From contig NZ_JBLKNZ010000001.1 of the NCBI RefSeq assembly GCF_051414115.1, forward strand, positions 2,943,657-3,007,656: DNA of 64,000 nucleotides, read 5' to 3'. A program made the translations under genes and the position numbers. Shown here in pieces: positions 15,809 to 25,139 of this stretch; the stretch's first letter is position 1; the number at the start of each line of letters is the position of its first letter. The notes beneath the pieces are model-generated. The model was given only the letters and a program-made list of their open reading frames with translations. It did not search any database and had not been told where the DNA came from. This stretch comes from Halovenus marina (GTDB lineage Archaea; Halobacteriota; Halobacteria; Halobacteriales; Haloarculaceae).

Positions 15809-16723
15809 TTATGCGATTTTCTCGTACTGGTCGCCGAGTTTGTCGGCGGCTTCCTGCATCTGCTCGGTCTCGAACTCGCTGAGGTCCCACTCGACGATTT
15901 CCTCGACGCCGTCGGAGCCGAGTTTCGCCGGGACGCCAAACGCGGCGTCTTCGTGACCGAATTCGCCCTGTAGCGCGACCGAACACGGGAGCACCTCACC
16001 GGTATCGTCGAGAATTGCCTCGACGGTGTGGGCGACGCCGCGGGCCGGGCCCCACTCCGTAGCGCCCTTGCGCTCGATGACGTTCATCGCGCTCTCCTGC
16101 AGGTCCGCCAGAATCTCCTCTTTTTCGTCCTCGTCGAAGGAAAGATCCTGTCCGTCGACGCGGACCTTCGAGAACACGGGGACCTGTGAGTCGCCGTGCT
16201 CGCCGAGGATAGTCGCGTCGACGTTCTGCACGGGGACGTCGAAGCGCTGGGAGAGCACGTATCGGAACCGTGCCGAGTCGAGTCGGCCGCCGAAGCCGAT
16301 GACGTGCTCGCGCGGTCGGTCGCCGGACTCGTAGAGGTGCCGGTTGAGCAGGTCGACCGGGTTCGAGGTCGTCACGGTGATGAACTCGTCGTTGTACTCC
16401 GCGAGCGAGGACTGGATATCCTCCATGATCGGGGCGTTGTCGTCGGCAAGATCGAGTCGGCTGTCGCCGGGCGACCGGGGGAGTCCCGCAGTGATGACGA
16501 CGACGTCCGATCCTTCCGTGGCGTCGTAGCCGCCCTGTCGAACCTCAGTGTTCGAGTCGTAGGCGATGCCGTGATTCGCGTCTGCCGCCTGTCCCACCGT
16601 TACGTCCTCCTGCTCGGGGATGTCGACGAAGACGAGTTCGTCAGCGATGTCCCGAAGCGCGATACTGTATCCCGCCGCCGCACCGACGGTGCCTGCCGCA
16701 CCGATAATGCTTACCTTTGCCAT
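15809..16723 (-). CDS. mdh: Malate dehydrogenase, halophilic LDH-like type
   Basis: Interconverts malate and oxaloacetate with NAD in the citric acid cycle. At 304 residues it closely follows the Haloarcula enzyme: GAAGTVGAAAGYSIALRDIA (NAD site), ADANHGIAYDSNTEVRQGGY, LDSARFRYVLSQRFD and the catalytic His in TILGEHGDSQVPVFSKVRVD. ATG 16723 gives the conserved MAKVSIIGAAG start; an upstream in-frame ATG at 16756 adds 11 unconserved residues. A TATA-like GTTTAACC lies about 25 bases upstream. Confidence 0.96.
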   Translation of the reverse strand: MAKVSIIGAAGTVGAAAGYSIALRDIADELVFVDIPEQEDVTVGQAADANHGIAYDSNTEVRQGGYDATEGSDVVVITAGLPRSPGDSRLDLADDNAPIMEDIQSSLAEYNDEFITVTTSNPVDLLNRHLYESGDRPREHVIGFGGRLDSARFRYVLSQRFDVPVQNVDATILGEHGDSQVPVFSKVRVDGQDLSFDEDEKEEILADLQESAMNVIERKGATEWGPARGVAHTVEAILDDTGEVLPCSVALQGEFGHEDAAFGVPAKLGSDGVEEIVEWDLSEFETEQMQEAADKLGDQYEKIA

Positions 16724-16853
16724 ACGTGAAACGCATCTCGGGTCGGGGTTAAACATACCGAAACGCGACTGTCACCGCTGTTTCGATACTCTCTCTATCC
16801 AGAATCTATATCCAATCTCGGCTGATCAGATCCGTACTGAGGACACTCGTCGC

Positions 16854-17189
16854 ATGCCATCGAACTTCGTATTTTTGCTACTATCTCAACGAATCGTCCA
16901 CTCTGTCTTCGCCGGAATTGTCGTCGGAGGTGGTGGATTTGCCGTCTTGTGGCTTCTCTCAATCATCGGCGGGACGCTCCATCCCGACACGAGACAGGTG
17001 TATCTGTACCTCTGGGTCGCACTGACGTTTACATTCTCGCTTGAGATTCTGAATATCGATATCTTCATTGGAGGATATCTGGAGTTGTTACATATCTCCC
17101 TCATTTCGATGAGCGCGATCGTAAGCGCGACCGTCTCACTGTCTCTCTCTGATGGCGATCCCATCTGGACGGAGTTACACTTCACATAA
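16854..17189 (+). CDS. Small polytopic membrane protein, unknown
   Basis: A 111-residue protein with three or four hydrophobic segments (HSVFAGIVVGGGGFAVLWLL, YLYLWVALTFTFSLEIL, LLHISLISMSAIVSATVSL). It is A+T-richer and less acidic than its neighbours, like the unknown small membrane genes at 5871 and 24625. It is divergent from mdh. No family is recognised. Confidence 0.5.
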   Translation: MPSNFVFLLLSQRIVHSVFAGIVVGGGGFAVLWLLSIIGGTLHPDTRQVYLYLWVALTFTFSLEILNIDIFIGGYLELLHISLISMSAIVSATVSLSLSDGDPIWTELHFT

Positions 17190-17259
17190 CGACTCTCCGA
17201 CCTGCCCCACTGATTTCTGTGGCGCAAGTCATTTTGTCGCGCATCTGCTCTGTTCGGGT

Positions 17260-18027
17260 ATGAGCGACTTCGACAAGGAAGCCGAGCGCGAGAAACTTCG
17301 CGAGAAGTACGAGCGCGACAGTGAGGAGCGTGAGGCGACCGAGCGGATGAGCGAACTACTCCTGCAGGGGGCGACGATGACGAACGCCCACTGTTCGGAG
17401 TGTGGCGACCCCATCTTCCGGTACGACGGACAGGAGTTCTGTGCGACCTGCGAGCGCGCGGTCGAACGCGATACTGCCGACACGAGCGAGTCAGATGACG
17501 CAGACGAATCGACTGCAGCCGATCAGTCCAGCGGGGGAATCGAAGTGACCAGCCCCGATGACACGCAGGTTCAGTTCGGCGGCGCGTCTCCCGAACAGGA
17601 CCAGCCCAGTACTGGTGACACAGAACAGGCCGGTGCTGCCGACGCCGCTTCGAGTGGAAACGGGGCGAGGCTGCCGTCTGCTGACCAGGATACACCGGAA
17701 ACTGCCGGCGCAGACTCTACAGATGCAGGCCGAACTGCACCGGTCGACTCGACTGCGAGCGACGACTCACGCACTCGCGAGCGCGCCGATGATACTGACG
17801 CGTATCGTGACCTCGACGACCGCGCTCCGCGACGGGAGTCTCCGACTGGTGGGGCGACACGACAGTCCCCGACCGATGGTGATGTCGCGACGGCAGAAGC
17901 GTCGCTGGTTCGCTCGCTCGTTCGATTCAGCGAGCGGGCCGAAGCCACAGAGGATCCGCGACAGGCCCGTGACGAACTCGCGGCCGCACGCGAGGCCGCA
18001 GAGGCGCTCGCAGCGCTTCGGCGGTAG
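17260..18027 (+). CDS. Sjogren/scleroderma autoantigen 1-type zinc-ribbon protein
   Basis: A 255-residue protein. A charged N-terminal helix (DKEAEREKLREKYERDSEER) leads into LLQGATMTNAHCSECGDPIF and CATCER, the zinc ribbon of the SSSCA1/ZNRD2 family. A long low-complexity Ser/Thr/Asp/Ala region (about 75-215) and a C-terminal helical hairpin (RQARDELAAAREAAEALAAL) follow. Function unknown. The start at 17260 fits the family; the frame runs 36 codons further up, overlapping the previous gene. Confidence 0.8.
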   Translation: MSDFDKEAEREKLREKYERDSEEREATERMSELLLQGATMTNAHCSECGDPIFRYDGQEFCATCERAVERDTADTSESDDADESTAADQSSGGIEVTSPDDTQVQFGGASPEQDQPSTGDTEQAGAADAASSGNGARLPSADQDTPETAGADSTDAGRTAPVDSTASDDSRTRERADDTDAYRDLDDRAPRRESPTGGATRQSPTDGDVATAEASLVRSLVRFSERAEATEDPRQARDELAAAREAAEALAALRR

Positions 18028-18046
18028 CCCGACGGCATAGTCAATT

Positions 18047-20599
18047 CTATCCGCACGTGAAGTCCCCGAACGCGAGGTCGTTGTCCGCTGTCAGCGACGT
18101 CTGACTCACACATTCCTGATATACGGTGCCCTGTGCGTCGAGTAGCCGGACAGTGACGTCGATCTGTTTGTTGTTCCCGCCGTCGAACGTCTCGTCGAAC
18201 GTCCCAGCCATCGTGATCGTTCTCGGACTCGCACTGAGTTCGTTCCCGCCGCTGGTCAGGACGAATTCGATCGTTCCGGCCCCGTCTGGCTGAGTCACGT
18301 CTCCGCTGACCGCAAATTGACCGATATTCCCGCTTTGCCCTTGGCTCTGTGTCACTGTCGCCGAGATGTCTGCGAACTGTGGCTCCGCATCCTCGGTCAC
18401 TGTTACGCTGGCGGTGTCACTGCTGTCGTTACTGCTGACGGTTGCCGTGTACTCGCCAGCGTCGCCAGTTCCGGTCCCCCAGTCGAGCGTGACCGTTTCG
18501 GTCTCACCCGCTGCGACGCTGACCGTTGTGGTGTCTGTCTCGCCGACGCCACCGATATCGAGGGCTATCTCTGCGTTCTGGACGGCAGTCCCTCCTGTAT
18601 TGGTGATGTCGGCCGTCACCGAGAGCGTCTCTTCCTCGGCCACGGGTTCGTTCGTTCCCGTGATGGTGACATCCAGGAACGGCGCTCCGGATTCGATCAC
18701 ATCGACAGTCGTCGCGGCGCTTGCGTCGTCCGTGAACACGCTCACGCCGTACTCGCCCGGCCCTCCGCCGAACCCATCGAGCGAGTAGGTGAGTTCTCCC
18801 GACCCCGTCTCTCCGGGGTCGAGTTGCAACTGTGTACTCTCTCCGCTGTTGCCGTCGAACTCCAGTCCGACAGTCTGTGTTCCCGCCTGGTCACCGATGT
18901 TCGTCACTTCGTACTGGACTGTGACCGTCCCGTCTTCTTCGACTGGGCTGTTCGTGCCGGTCACGCTGACGTCGAAGTACGGCCCCGACTCGACGGTGAC
19001 CGTCTCCGTGCGCATCTTCTGCTCGCCGTCGATCTCGTAGTACAGCGTTATCGTGACCGTCTCGCCGATCATCCCGGTGTCGAATTCGGCCAGCGTACCC
19101 GTGGTGACGTCACCGCTCGCGACGACTTCGTTTGTATCGAGCGAGTACTGTGTTCCGTCGATATTGAGTCCGTTCTTGTTCCCTTTCTTATTTATCGAAC
19201 CACCGCCGCCGAATGTGAGTTCACTGCTCCCTTTATTCTCAACCACTGTCGCGCCCGAACTCGTCCCGTTGAGCGCGATCCCAGTCACGGTCACGTCGCT
19301 GCTTTGCGTGTTCTTGACGTCGAACTGCACGATATTCCCGTTGCTCCCCGGACGGCCGTTGAATATCCTGATATCCGGTTCGACGATGGACACGGTCGCC
19401 GTTTTGCTCTCGTTTGCGCTCGCCACTGTGATCTCTCCCGTTCCTGCCGGAGTCGCTCCCGTCTGCCAGCGAAGGTCCGTGTCGACGCTCATCCCCCGGC
19501 CGAGTGTGATCTGTTCGCTGTCGACGGTCGTCCCGTCGAAGTCCTCGAGCTCGACCGTCTGTGTGTCCGTGCTACTTCCGGTGTTTTCGATCGTCGCAGA
19601 GACCACGACCTCGTCGCCGCGGGTGACCGGCGAGTTCGTTCCCGTAATGTTGACCGCGAAAAACGGTGGGCTGACCGACACCTGACGCGTCGTCGTCGCC
19701 GTCTCGCCCCTGTCGTCAGTCACCGTCAGCGTCACCTCGTAGGTGTCAAACGCTGAGAAACTGTGCGTGACCGTCTCGGCAGTGGTCGTCTCGGTGCTCC
19801 CGTCGTCGAAGTCCCACTGATACTCCACGATGTTCCCCTGTGGCGACTCGGATCCGGAGGCGTCGAACGCTGTCGACTCGCCCACTCCCGGGTTCGTCGG
19901 ATTGGTGGTGAACGACGCGATTGGTGTGGGATTCGCCACGGTGATCAACTTCGTTCTGCTCGCGGTGCGACCGCCACTCGTCTCGATGGTCAGCGTCACG
20001 TCGTAGGTGCCGTTGTCGTCGTAGCTGTGCGTCACGACTTCACCGCTTGCTGTCGTCCCGTCGCCAAAAGTCCACTCGTAACTCGTTATTTCGCCCTCCT
20101 GCGAGACACTTGCGGATGCGTCGAACTCGATCGTATCCAGCGTCGTCGGGTTCGTCGCGTTCGTCTCGAAGCGCGCCGCGAGCGTCTCTTCGACGGCGAC
20201 TGTCGTCCGGTCCAGTATCGCGTTCGACGGCGTGTGAACGACCAGAATCTCCATTCGGTCACCGGCGAGTCCGTGACTCCGGTACCACTTGTCCCCGGAT
20301 TCGAAGTGGCTGTCGTCTGTCCCGCGAAGCTGCGTGAACGATTCGAGCCCGTAGCGCTCTCTCCTATCGGTCCGGAGAATCACATCTAGCTCCGTGATAT
20401 CGATAGCTTCCCCGCCAGCGTGCCTGATCGTGACGTTCTGTGAGGTTACCTCGGCGTCGACGGTCAGTCTGGGCTCTCGCTCCTCACTCGTCACGTTTCC
20501 GATCAGCACGACTCCGACGAGCGTCATGAGGACGACGACGACGGCCGTGAGCAGTATCATCCCGATCACTTCCGATTGAGACCGGTTCGCGCCCGTCAT
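18047..20599 (-). CDS. Secreted pilin-like protein with PKD and CARDB repeats
   Basis: An 850-residue cell-surface protein. The N-terminus NRSQSEVIGMILLTAVVVVL is a type III (prepilin peptidase-cleaved) signal. Then come two PKD domains (YEWTFGDGTTASGEVVTHSY and YQWDFDDGSTETTTAETVTH), at least three CARDB-like repeats beginning with a TGTNSPV-type phrase (near residues 318, 560 and 660), and a C-terminal domain with two cysteines. It is probably an extracellular adhesin or pilus component. ATG 20599 is preferred to a GTG two codons earlier. It lies 43 bases after the pilin-like gene at 20643 and is likely in its operon. Confidence 0.85.
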   Translation of the reverse strand: MTGANRSQSEVIGMILLTAVVVVLMTLVGVVLIGNVTSEEREPRLTVDAEVTSQNVTIRHAGGEAIDITELDVILRTDRRERYGLESFTQLRGTDDSHFESGDKWYRSHGLAGDRMEILVVHTPSNAILDRTTVAVEETLAARFETNATNPTTLDTIEFDASASVSQEGEITSYEWTFGDGTTASGEVVTHSYDDNGTYDVTLTIETSGGRTASRTKLITVANPTPIASFTTNPTNPGVGESTAFDASGSESPQGNIVEYQWDFDDGSTETTTAETVTHSFSAFDTYEVTLTVTDDRGETATTTRQVSVSPPFFAVNITGTNSPVTRGDEVVVSATIENTGSSTDTQTVELEDFDGTTVDSEQITLGRGMSVDTDLRWQTGATPAGTGEITVASANESKTATVSIVEPDIRIFNGRPGSNGNIVQFDVKNTQSSDVTVTGIALNGTSSGATVVENKGSSELTFGGGGSINKKGNKNGLNIDGTQYSLDTNEVVASGDVTTGTLAEFDTGMIGETVTITLYYEIDGEQKMRTETVTVESGPYFDVSVTGTNSPVEEDGTVTVQYEVTNIGDQAGTQTVGLEFDGNSGESTQLQLDPGETGSGELTYSLDGFGGGPGEYGVSVFTDDASAATTVDVIESGAPFLDVTITGTNEPVAEEETLSVTADITNTGGTAVQNAEIALDIGGVGETDTTTVSVAAGETETVTLDWGTGTGDAGEYTATVSSNDSSDTASVTVTEDAEPQFADISATVTQSQGQSGNIGQFAVSGDVTQPDGAGTIEFVLTSGGNELSASPRTITMAGTFDETFDGGNNKQIDVTVRLLDAQGTVYQECVSQTSLTADNDLAFGDFTCG

Positions 20600-20642
20600 G
20601 GTCACGCGCCCTCGGTCCGTGAGTCAGTCGTCCCGGTCATTT

Positions 20643-21875
20643 TCACCTGTTGTCGAAGTCGCTCCCGATGAAGTACGTCGCCGTCTGTCCGGTCTCGAAC
20701 CGGAATTCGAGGACGAACCACTGCTGCTGTGCGTTGAGGTTCTCGCTGAACACGAGTTCGACTGTCTGGGTGTCGTCTCCGGGCAGTTCGATGTTCGGGT
20801 TCAGGTCCTCGAACGACCCCGGGATCACCCACGGGCTGTTGCTCGCTCGGTTCTGTCCGTTGACTCGCACCTGGTCGAGTTCCGGGTCGATCCTGTCGTA
20901 GAAGGCGATCCGACCGCGGCTGAAGCTGTTGTTCTGGCCCGCGTCTGCGTTGTTTCTGAACGTCGCCGTCACGGTGTTTCCTTGCCAGTCCGCCGCGACG
21001 AGTTCGATATCGCCCGGCGCTGCCGGGTTGATCTCCAGAATGTCGTCGCCTCGGCCGCCGCCAATCGGCGTTCTGTCCATCCCAACCGGAGCGTACTCCA
21101 GTTCGTAGGTTCCCTGTAGATCAAGTTCGAGTTCGCCGTTTTGCACCGTGATGTCCGTCTCGTCGAGGTTGTTGTTTTGCTCGATTTCGTCTGCCAGCAA
21201 CTCCTCCCAGTCGGCCTCGCTGAGTTCCGTCCCGAGCGTGATCGTCGGGTCGTCTACCTCCTGCGTTTCGAGGACGCCCGGGATCGGTTCGATCGAGGCG
21301 GCCTGTCCGCCGCTCTCGAAGTACGACCTGTGTATCGGGATCAGACTGATCACGTCGCCCTGCAGCAGTCGCTGATTCGAGAGTGGCACCGTTGCATCCC
21401 CGTAGTCGCTGTAGACGACCGTGTTCTCGTATCGGACCGTTCCGTGCTCGTCGAACTCCGTGTAGTCCGGTGTGTACTCGATGAAGCGATTCGCTGGCTC
21501 GAACCGCTCGAACAGGTCCGGCAGGGTCTGTGTCTGCCCATCGACCGTCACCTCTGCCGCTATCGTTTTGTTGTCCGTCGTCCGTAAGGTACCCGACGGA
21601 TCGGGCGGATTGACGGCGATCACTCGACTGGGAAACTCCGTGCCGAGTTTCACCGTCGTGAACCGGTCTTCGCCCGTCGTTTTCGCCTGCAGCGTCTCGC
21701 TCCGGAGTTGCACCATGTCACGCTGGGCGTCCTGATAGTGATTGAACTCGATCTCCTGATTTTGGTCCGGAACGACGAATGCCTGATACACCGCAAACAG
21801 GATGATGATCATCCCGAACAGTAGCACTGCACCGATCTGTATCGACTGCGCCCGGGTATCTGGCCGAAGATCCAT
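20643..21875 (-). CDS. Pilin-like secreted protein
   Basis: A 410-residue protein of the haloarchaeal type seen next to pilin-like proteins. The N-terminus DTRAQSIQIGAVLLFGMIII is a type III signal/pilin anchor, followed by an extracellular beta-rich domain (RVIAVNPPDPSGTLRTT and similar) and a C-terminal domain ending near FRFETGQTATYFIGSDF. ATG 21875 is supported by CTTTAAGTA about 30 bases upstream; the frame runs 30 codons further. The prepilin peptidase at 35592 could process both this and the next gene's product. Confidence 0.75.
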   Translation of the reverse strand: MDLRPDTRAQSIQIGAVLLFGMIIILFAVYQAFVVPDQNQEIEFNHYQDAQRDMVQLRSETLQAKTTGEDRFTTVKLGTEFPSRVIAVNPPDPSGTLRTTDNKTIAAEVTVDGQTQTLPDLFERFEPANRFIEYTPDYTEFDEHGTVRYENTVVYSDYGDATVPLSNQRLLQGDVISLIPIHRSYFESGGQAASIEPIPGVLETQEVDDPTITLGTELSEADWEELLADEIEQNNNLDETDITVQNGELELDLQGTYELEYAPVGMDRTPIGGGRGDDILEINPAAPGDIELVAADWQGNTVTATFRNNADAGQNNSFSRGRIAFYDRIDPELDQVRVNGQNRASNSPWVIPGSFEDLNPNIELPGDDTQTVELVFSENLNAQQQWFVLEFRFETGQTATYFIGSDFDNR

Positions 21876-21966
21876 CGAGAGTATATCTCTCTTGTCGGGT
21901 TTGAAATACTTAAAGCGCGGGGAAAATCCGGCCGGTTTCGGCACTGATCCTCGCGACCGTTTCAAC

Positions 21967-24456
21967 TCAACTCGAATAGGAACTCGAAACGACCTCCCGG
22001 ATGCGGTCGGCGGTCACCTCGCCGACGCCCTCCACTGCGAGTAACTCCTCCTTCTCGGCGGTCATCACGGCCTCGACGCTACCGAGCGATTCGAGCAGCG
22101 CCCGAGCGGTCACCGGCCCGACTTCGGCGATAGAGGCGACGACGTACTCCTGCTGTTCGGTGAGCGTCTTCGACTGCTTCTCACCGTGAACGCTCACTTC
22201 TCGGTCGTCGCGTTCCTGTTCGCGCTCCGCGATGACTTCCAGCAGATCTGCTGTCTCCTCCTCGCCCGCAGTCTGCATCACGCTCGCGCCGAAATCCACC
22301 GCGAGCGACGCGAGCGCGCCGCCGATTGCCTTTGGATGGACGTTTCGCTTCCCGTAGAGGTTCTCGCCTTCGAGGATCACCACCGGACGGCCGTAGTGAC
22401 GGGCCGCGTCGCCCACCTGCTCGAACAGCGACCGGTCGCCGCCGGTCAGCGTATCCAGAAAGTCCTCGACGCTCTTTCGCTCGACGACCACCCGGTCCGA
22501 GAGCACGTAATCGCCCACTTCGAGCGTCTCTAGACGCGTCTCGACGCCCGAGCGCGTCGACAGATCCCGCGGAATCGCGGCGTCGAGTTCCCGCTGGTCG
22601 ACGACGATTTCGACTTCGTCCTCGCCCTCCGCCGTCGCGACGACGGCCTCTCCATCCTGTCGCTCGGAACCGCTCTCTCCATTCTGCCGTTCCGAATCGC
22701 CGTCCCCTGATTCGCTCTCCTCCTCTGAGGAGGACGCGCCGCCAGCGAACGCATCGAGTCCGGCCTGCCCATCGGATTCGTCCGGTTTTCCGTCCGTGGA
22801 TTCCCCCTCCCGAGCCGACCCCTCTCCGGTTTCCCCTCCGTCACCGTCGGCGCTCACGGCCTCCTCTGGAACACCGTCGAGTGCGACCTGCTCCCCAAGT
22901 TTCCCCTCGATGGTTCCGGCGGCGTCTTTCAGCCCTCGGAGTTGCTGTTCCATCTTCTTTTCGTCCTGTCTGGCCTTCCAGAAGTACGCCTCGTCGCGGG
23001 TGTCCTCCGCGAGCAAGACGACGACCCGCCCCTCGGTCTGACGGCCGGTTCGACCCTTCCGCTGGATCGACCGGATCGCAGTCGGCACGGGTTCGTAAAA
23101 GAGGACCAGATCCACCTCCGGCACGTCCAGCCCTTCCTCTGCGACTGACGTGGAGACGAGTACCTCGAACTCGCCCGCCCGAAACCGCTCCAGCGTGTCC
23201 TGCTGTTCGGTCTGGGTCATCCCCTCGCTGCCGTCAGTGTCCGACTGCCCGACGAAGCGCTCGACGGTGAAGTGATCGCCCAAAAACTCGGTCAGCGCCT
23301 CGGCGGTATCCCGGGACTCAGTGAAGACGATGACGCGCTCGCCGTCGTTGATCCCGAGCGTCTCCGCGATGAGCATCCGCGCGCGCCGGTACTTCGGGTG
23401 GAGACCGTCGTACTCCTCGGCGAGTCTGACCGCGCGCTGTACGTTCGGGTCCGAGACCATGCGCTGGTCGGCCTTCGAGGCTCCCGACGACCGGGCGGCC
23501 TCGCGCTGGCGGTCCATGTACTGCTCGAAGGACTCGACGCTCTGTGTCTCGACGTAGGTTACCGCGGTTCTGAGCTTTCGCACCTCCGCGAGGAGACTCA
23601 TCCCCTGGTAGCCCTCCGACTGGTCGTCGTCCATCAACCCCCGGACGCGGCCCTGAATCTTCTGGATCTCTCGCTCGGAGAGACTGGGGTCGGTGCGACC
23701 GGTGACGCCCAGTTCCTTCAGACTTGTCAGTCGCTCCGTGATGACCTCCTGAATCAAATCCCGAATTTCCTCGACTGTCTCGGGCAACTCGACGCGCTTC
23801 CACTCGACGCTCGTCTCGTGGGTGTACTCGCTCACGTCGGCGTCGGATTCGGTCATCACCTCGACGTTGTCGATGCCGAGGTTCGCACAGACTTGCAGGA
23901 TTGCCTCCTCGTCGTCGCCGGGCGAAGCGCTCATCCCCGTCACGAGCGGGTCGGCGGCGTCCTCGTGATAGCGCTCTGCGATGTAGTTGTAGGCGTACTC
24001 GCCAGTCGCGCGGTGACACTCGTCGAACGTGCAGTGTGTCACCGACGCAAGCGAGATTCGGTTGCCGACCAGGTCGTTCTCGACGACCTGTGGGGTGGCG
24101 ATCACGACCTGCGCGTCCGCCCAGAGTTCGCCGCGCTCGGCGGGGCGCACCTCGCCGGTGAAGACCACTATCTCGTCGTCGGGAATCGAAAGTGCCTCAC
24201 GGTAGAAGTCGGCGTGCTGGGTGACGAGTGGCTTCGTCGGCGCGAGCAGGAGTGCTTTGCCGCCAGTTTCGTACAGTCGGTGGGCTGTCACCAGCAGCGA
24301 AATCGCCGTCTTGCCGAGTCCGGTCGGGAGACAGACGAGCGTGTGTGCCGACAGCGCCGACTCGGCCAGTTGGGTCTGGTACTCCCGACGTTCGAGCAAC
24401 CCGGTCGTGACCAGCGACCGGTCGATGGTCTCGTCGTCCGTTCCGGTCGTCGCCAT
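21967..24456 (-). CDS. hef: Hef helicase/nuclease (ERCC4/XPF family)
   Basis: An 829-residue DNA repair protein acting at stalled forks and branched DNA. The N-terminal superfamily 2 helicase has LPTGLGKTA (motif I), DECH (motif II), MSASPG (motif III) and QRKGRTGRQ (motif VI). An acidic linker (about 545-625) joins it to the ERCC4 nuclease, whose active site is ERKSVEDF, and two C-terminal helix-hairpin-helix motifs (VGPVTARALLESLGS, EGVGEVTADRI). The full nuclease motif is kept. It is the most conserved gene in this part of the window. Confidence 0.95.
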   Translation of the reverse strand: MATTGTDDETIDRSLVTTGLLERREYQTQLAESALSAHTLVCLPTGLGKTAISLLVTAHRLYETGGKALLLAPTKPLVTQHADFYREALSIPDDEIVVFTGEVRPAERGELWADAQVVIATPQVVENDLVGNRISLASVTHCTFDECHRATGEYAYNYIAERYHEDAADPLVTGMSASPGDDEEAILQVCANLGIDNVEVMTESDADVSEYTHETSVEWKRVELPETVEEIRDLIQEVITERLTSLKELGVTGRTDPSLSEREIQKIQGRVRGLMDDDQSEGYQGMSLLAEVRKLRTAVTYVETQSVESFEQYMDRQREAARSSGASKADQRMVSDPNVQRAVRLAEEYDGLHPKYRRARMLIAETLGINDGERVIVFTESRDTAEALTEFLGDHFTVERFVGQSDTDGSEGMTQTEQQDTLERFRAGEFEVLVSTSVAEEGLDVPEVDLVLFYEPVPTAIRSIQRKGRTGRQTEGRVVVLLAEDTRDEAYFWKARQDEKKMEQQLRGLKDAAGTIEGKLGEQVALDGVPEEAVSADGDGGETGEGSAREGESTDGKPDESDGQAGLDAFAGGASSSEEESESGDGDSERQNGESGSERQDGEAVVATAEGEDEVEIVVDQRELDAAIPRDLSTRSGVETRLETLEVGDYVLSDRVVVERKSVEDFLDTLTGGDRSLFEQVGDAARHYGRPVVILEGENLYGKRNVHPKAIGGALASLAVDFGASVMQTAGEEETADLLEVIAEREQERDDREVSVHGEKQSKTLTEQQEYVVASIAEVGPVTARALLESLGSVEAVMTAEKEELLAVEGVGEVTADRIREVVSSSYSS

Positions 24457-24624
24457 TCACTGTTCCTTGCGCGTCCCCGCGGTTAAGCGTTCGTGTAGCA
24501 GGGTGAAAGTGATTGGTGGTTCCGCAACAGTGAAGACAACGACTCGGGTTATATTGCAAAAGGTATTTTGTTGTGTGTATATCCATACTGAATCATATGA
24601 CGGGGGAACGACCATATTTTGCCT

Positions 24625-24984
24625 ATGTGTTGGCCGCAATCGGGGTTACTCATCGGACTCATCATTCCGATGCTACTCAAACAAACCCTGGATGAGACTA
24701 TCATCGTCGCACTGTCAATTGCTGGCGGAGTGACGTTTTGTGGTGCGTTATGGTACGGCGATCTTCGGAAAAACCGTGAGAATCGCGACGACCAGCTTGT
24801 CAAGATCCACCATCGTGCGGGGTGGAACGGACTTTGGGCGGTAGTTGTTCTTTTGGTTACTTCGATATTTGTTTTTGAAAACACAGCATGGGAAATACAA
24901 TTTTCTGAGGTTGATCTCTATATACTGCTTGCAGGCGTCTTCACCCAGGTGATTTCTGTGGAATGGTACAAGTGGATATTGTAG
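24625..24984 (+). CDS. Small membrane protein, possibly frameshifted at its 5' end
   Basis: The frame encodes a 119-residue protein with three to four membrane spans (LLIGLIIPMLL, IIVALSIAGGVTFCGALWYG, LWAVVVLLVTSIFVFE, LYILLAGVFTQVISV). The ATG at 24625 gives an unconvincing MCWPQSG start. An ATG at 24597 in another frame encodes MTGERPYFAYVLAAIG, which would join perfectly to LLIGLIIPML if one G of the run at 24642-24645 were absent. The gene may therefore be frameshifted or the run misread. Low G+C compared with hef. Unknown family. Confidence 0.45.
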   Translation: MCWPQSGLLIGLIIPMLLKQTLDETIIVALSIAGGVTFCGALWYGDLRKNRENRDDQLVKIHHRAGWNGLWAVVVLLVTSIFVFENTAWEIQFSEVDLYILLAGVFTQVISVEWYKWIL

Positions 24985-25139
24985 ACAAACTCCCAACAGA
25001 CGTGAACAGGAACGATACGATTCAACTCACGAATTGGCTTATGAATTAACGGCTTTCCTCATCTGTTGTGGCCGCGTTGGGGCTCCTGAACCGGACAGAA
25101 AACATAATGGTTCTTCACGGTGTATGGTACCGTGGACCT

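Noticed and set aside
18317..19756. 479-codon plus-strand ORF opposite the PKD protein gene
   Set aside because: Translation is Arg/Cys-rich with no family likeness; the minus-strand gene has signal peptide and repeated domains.
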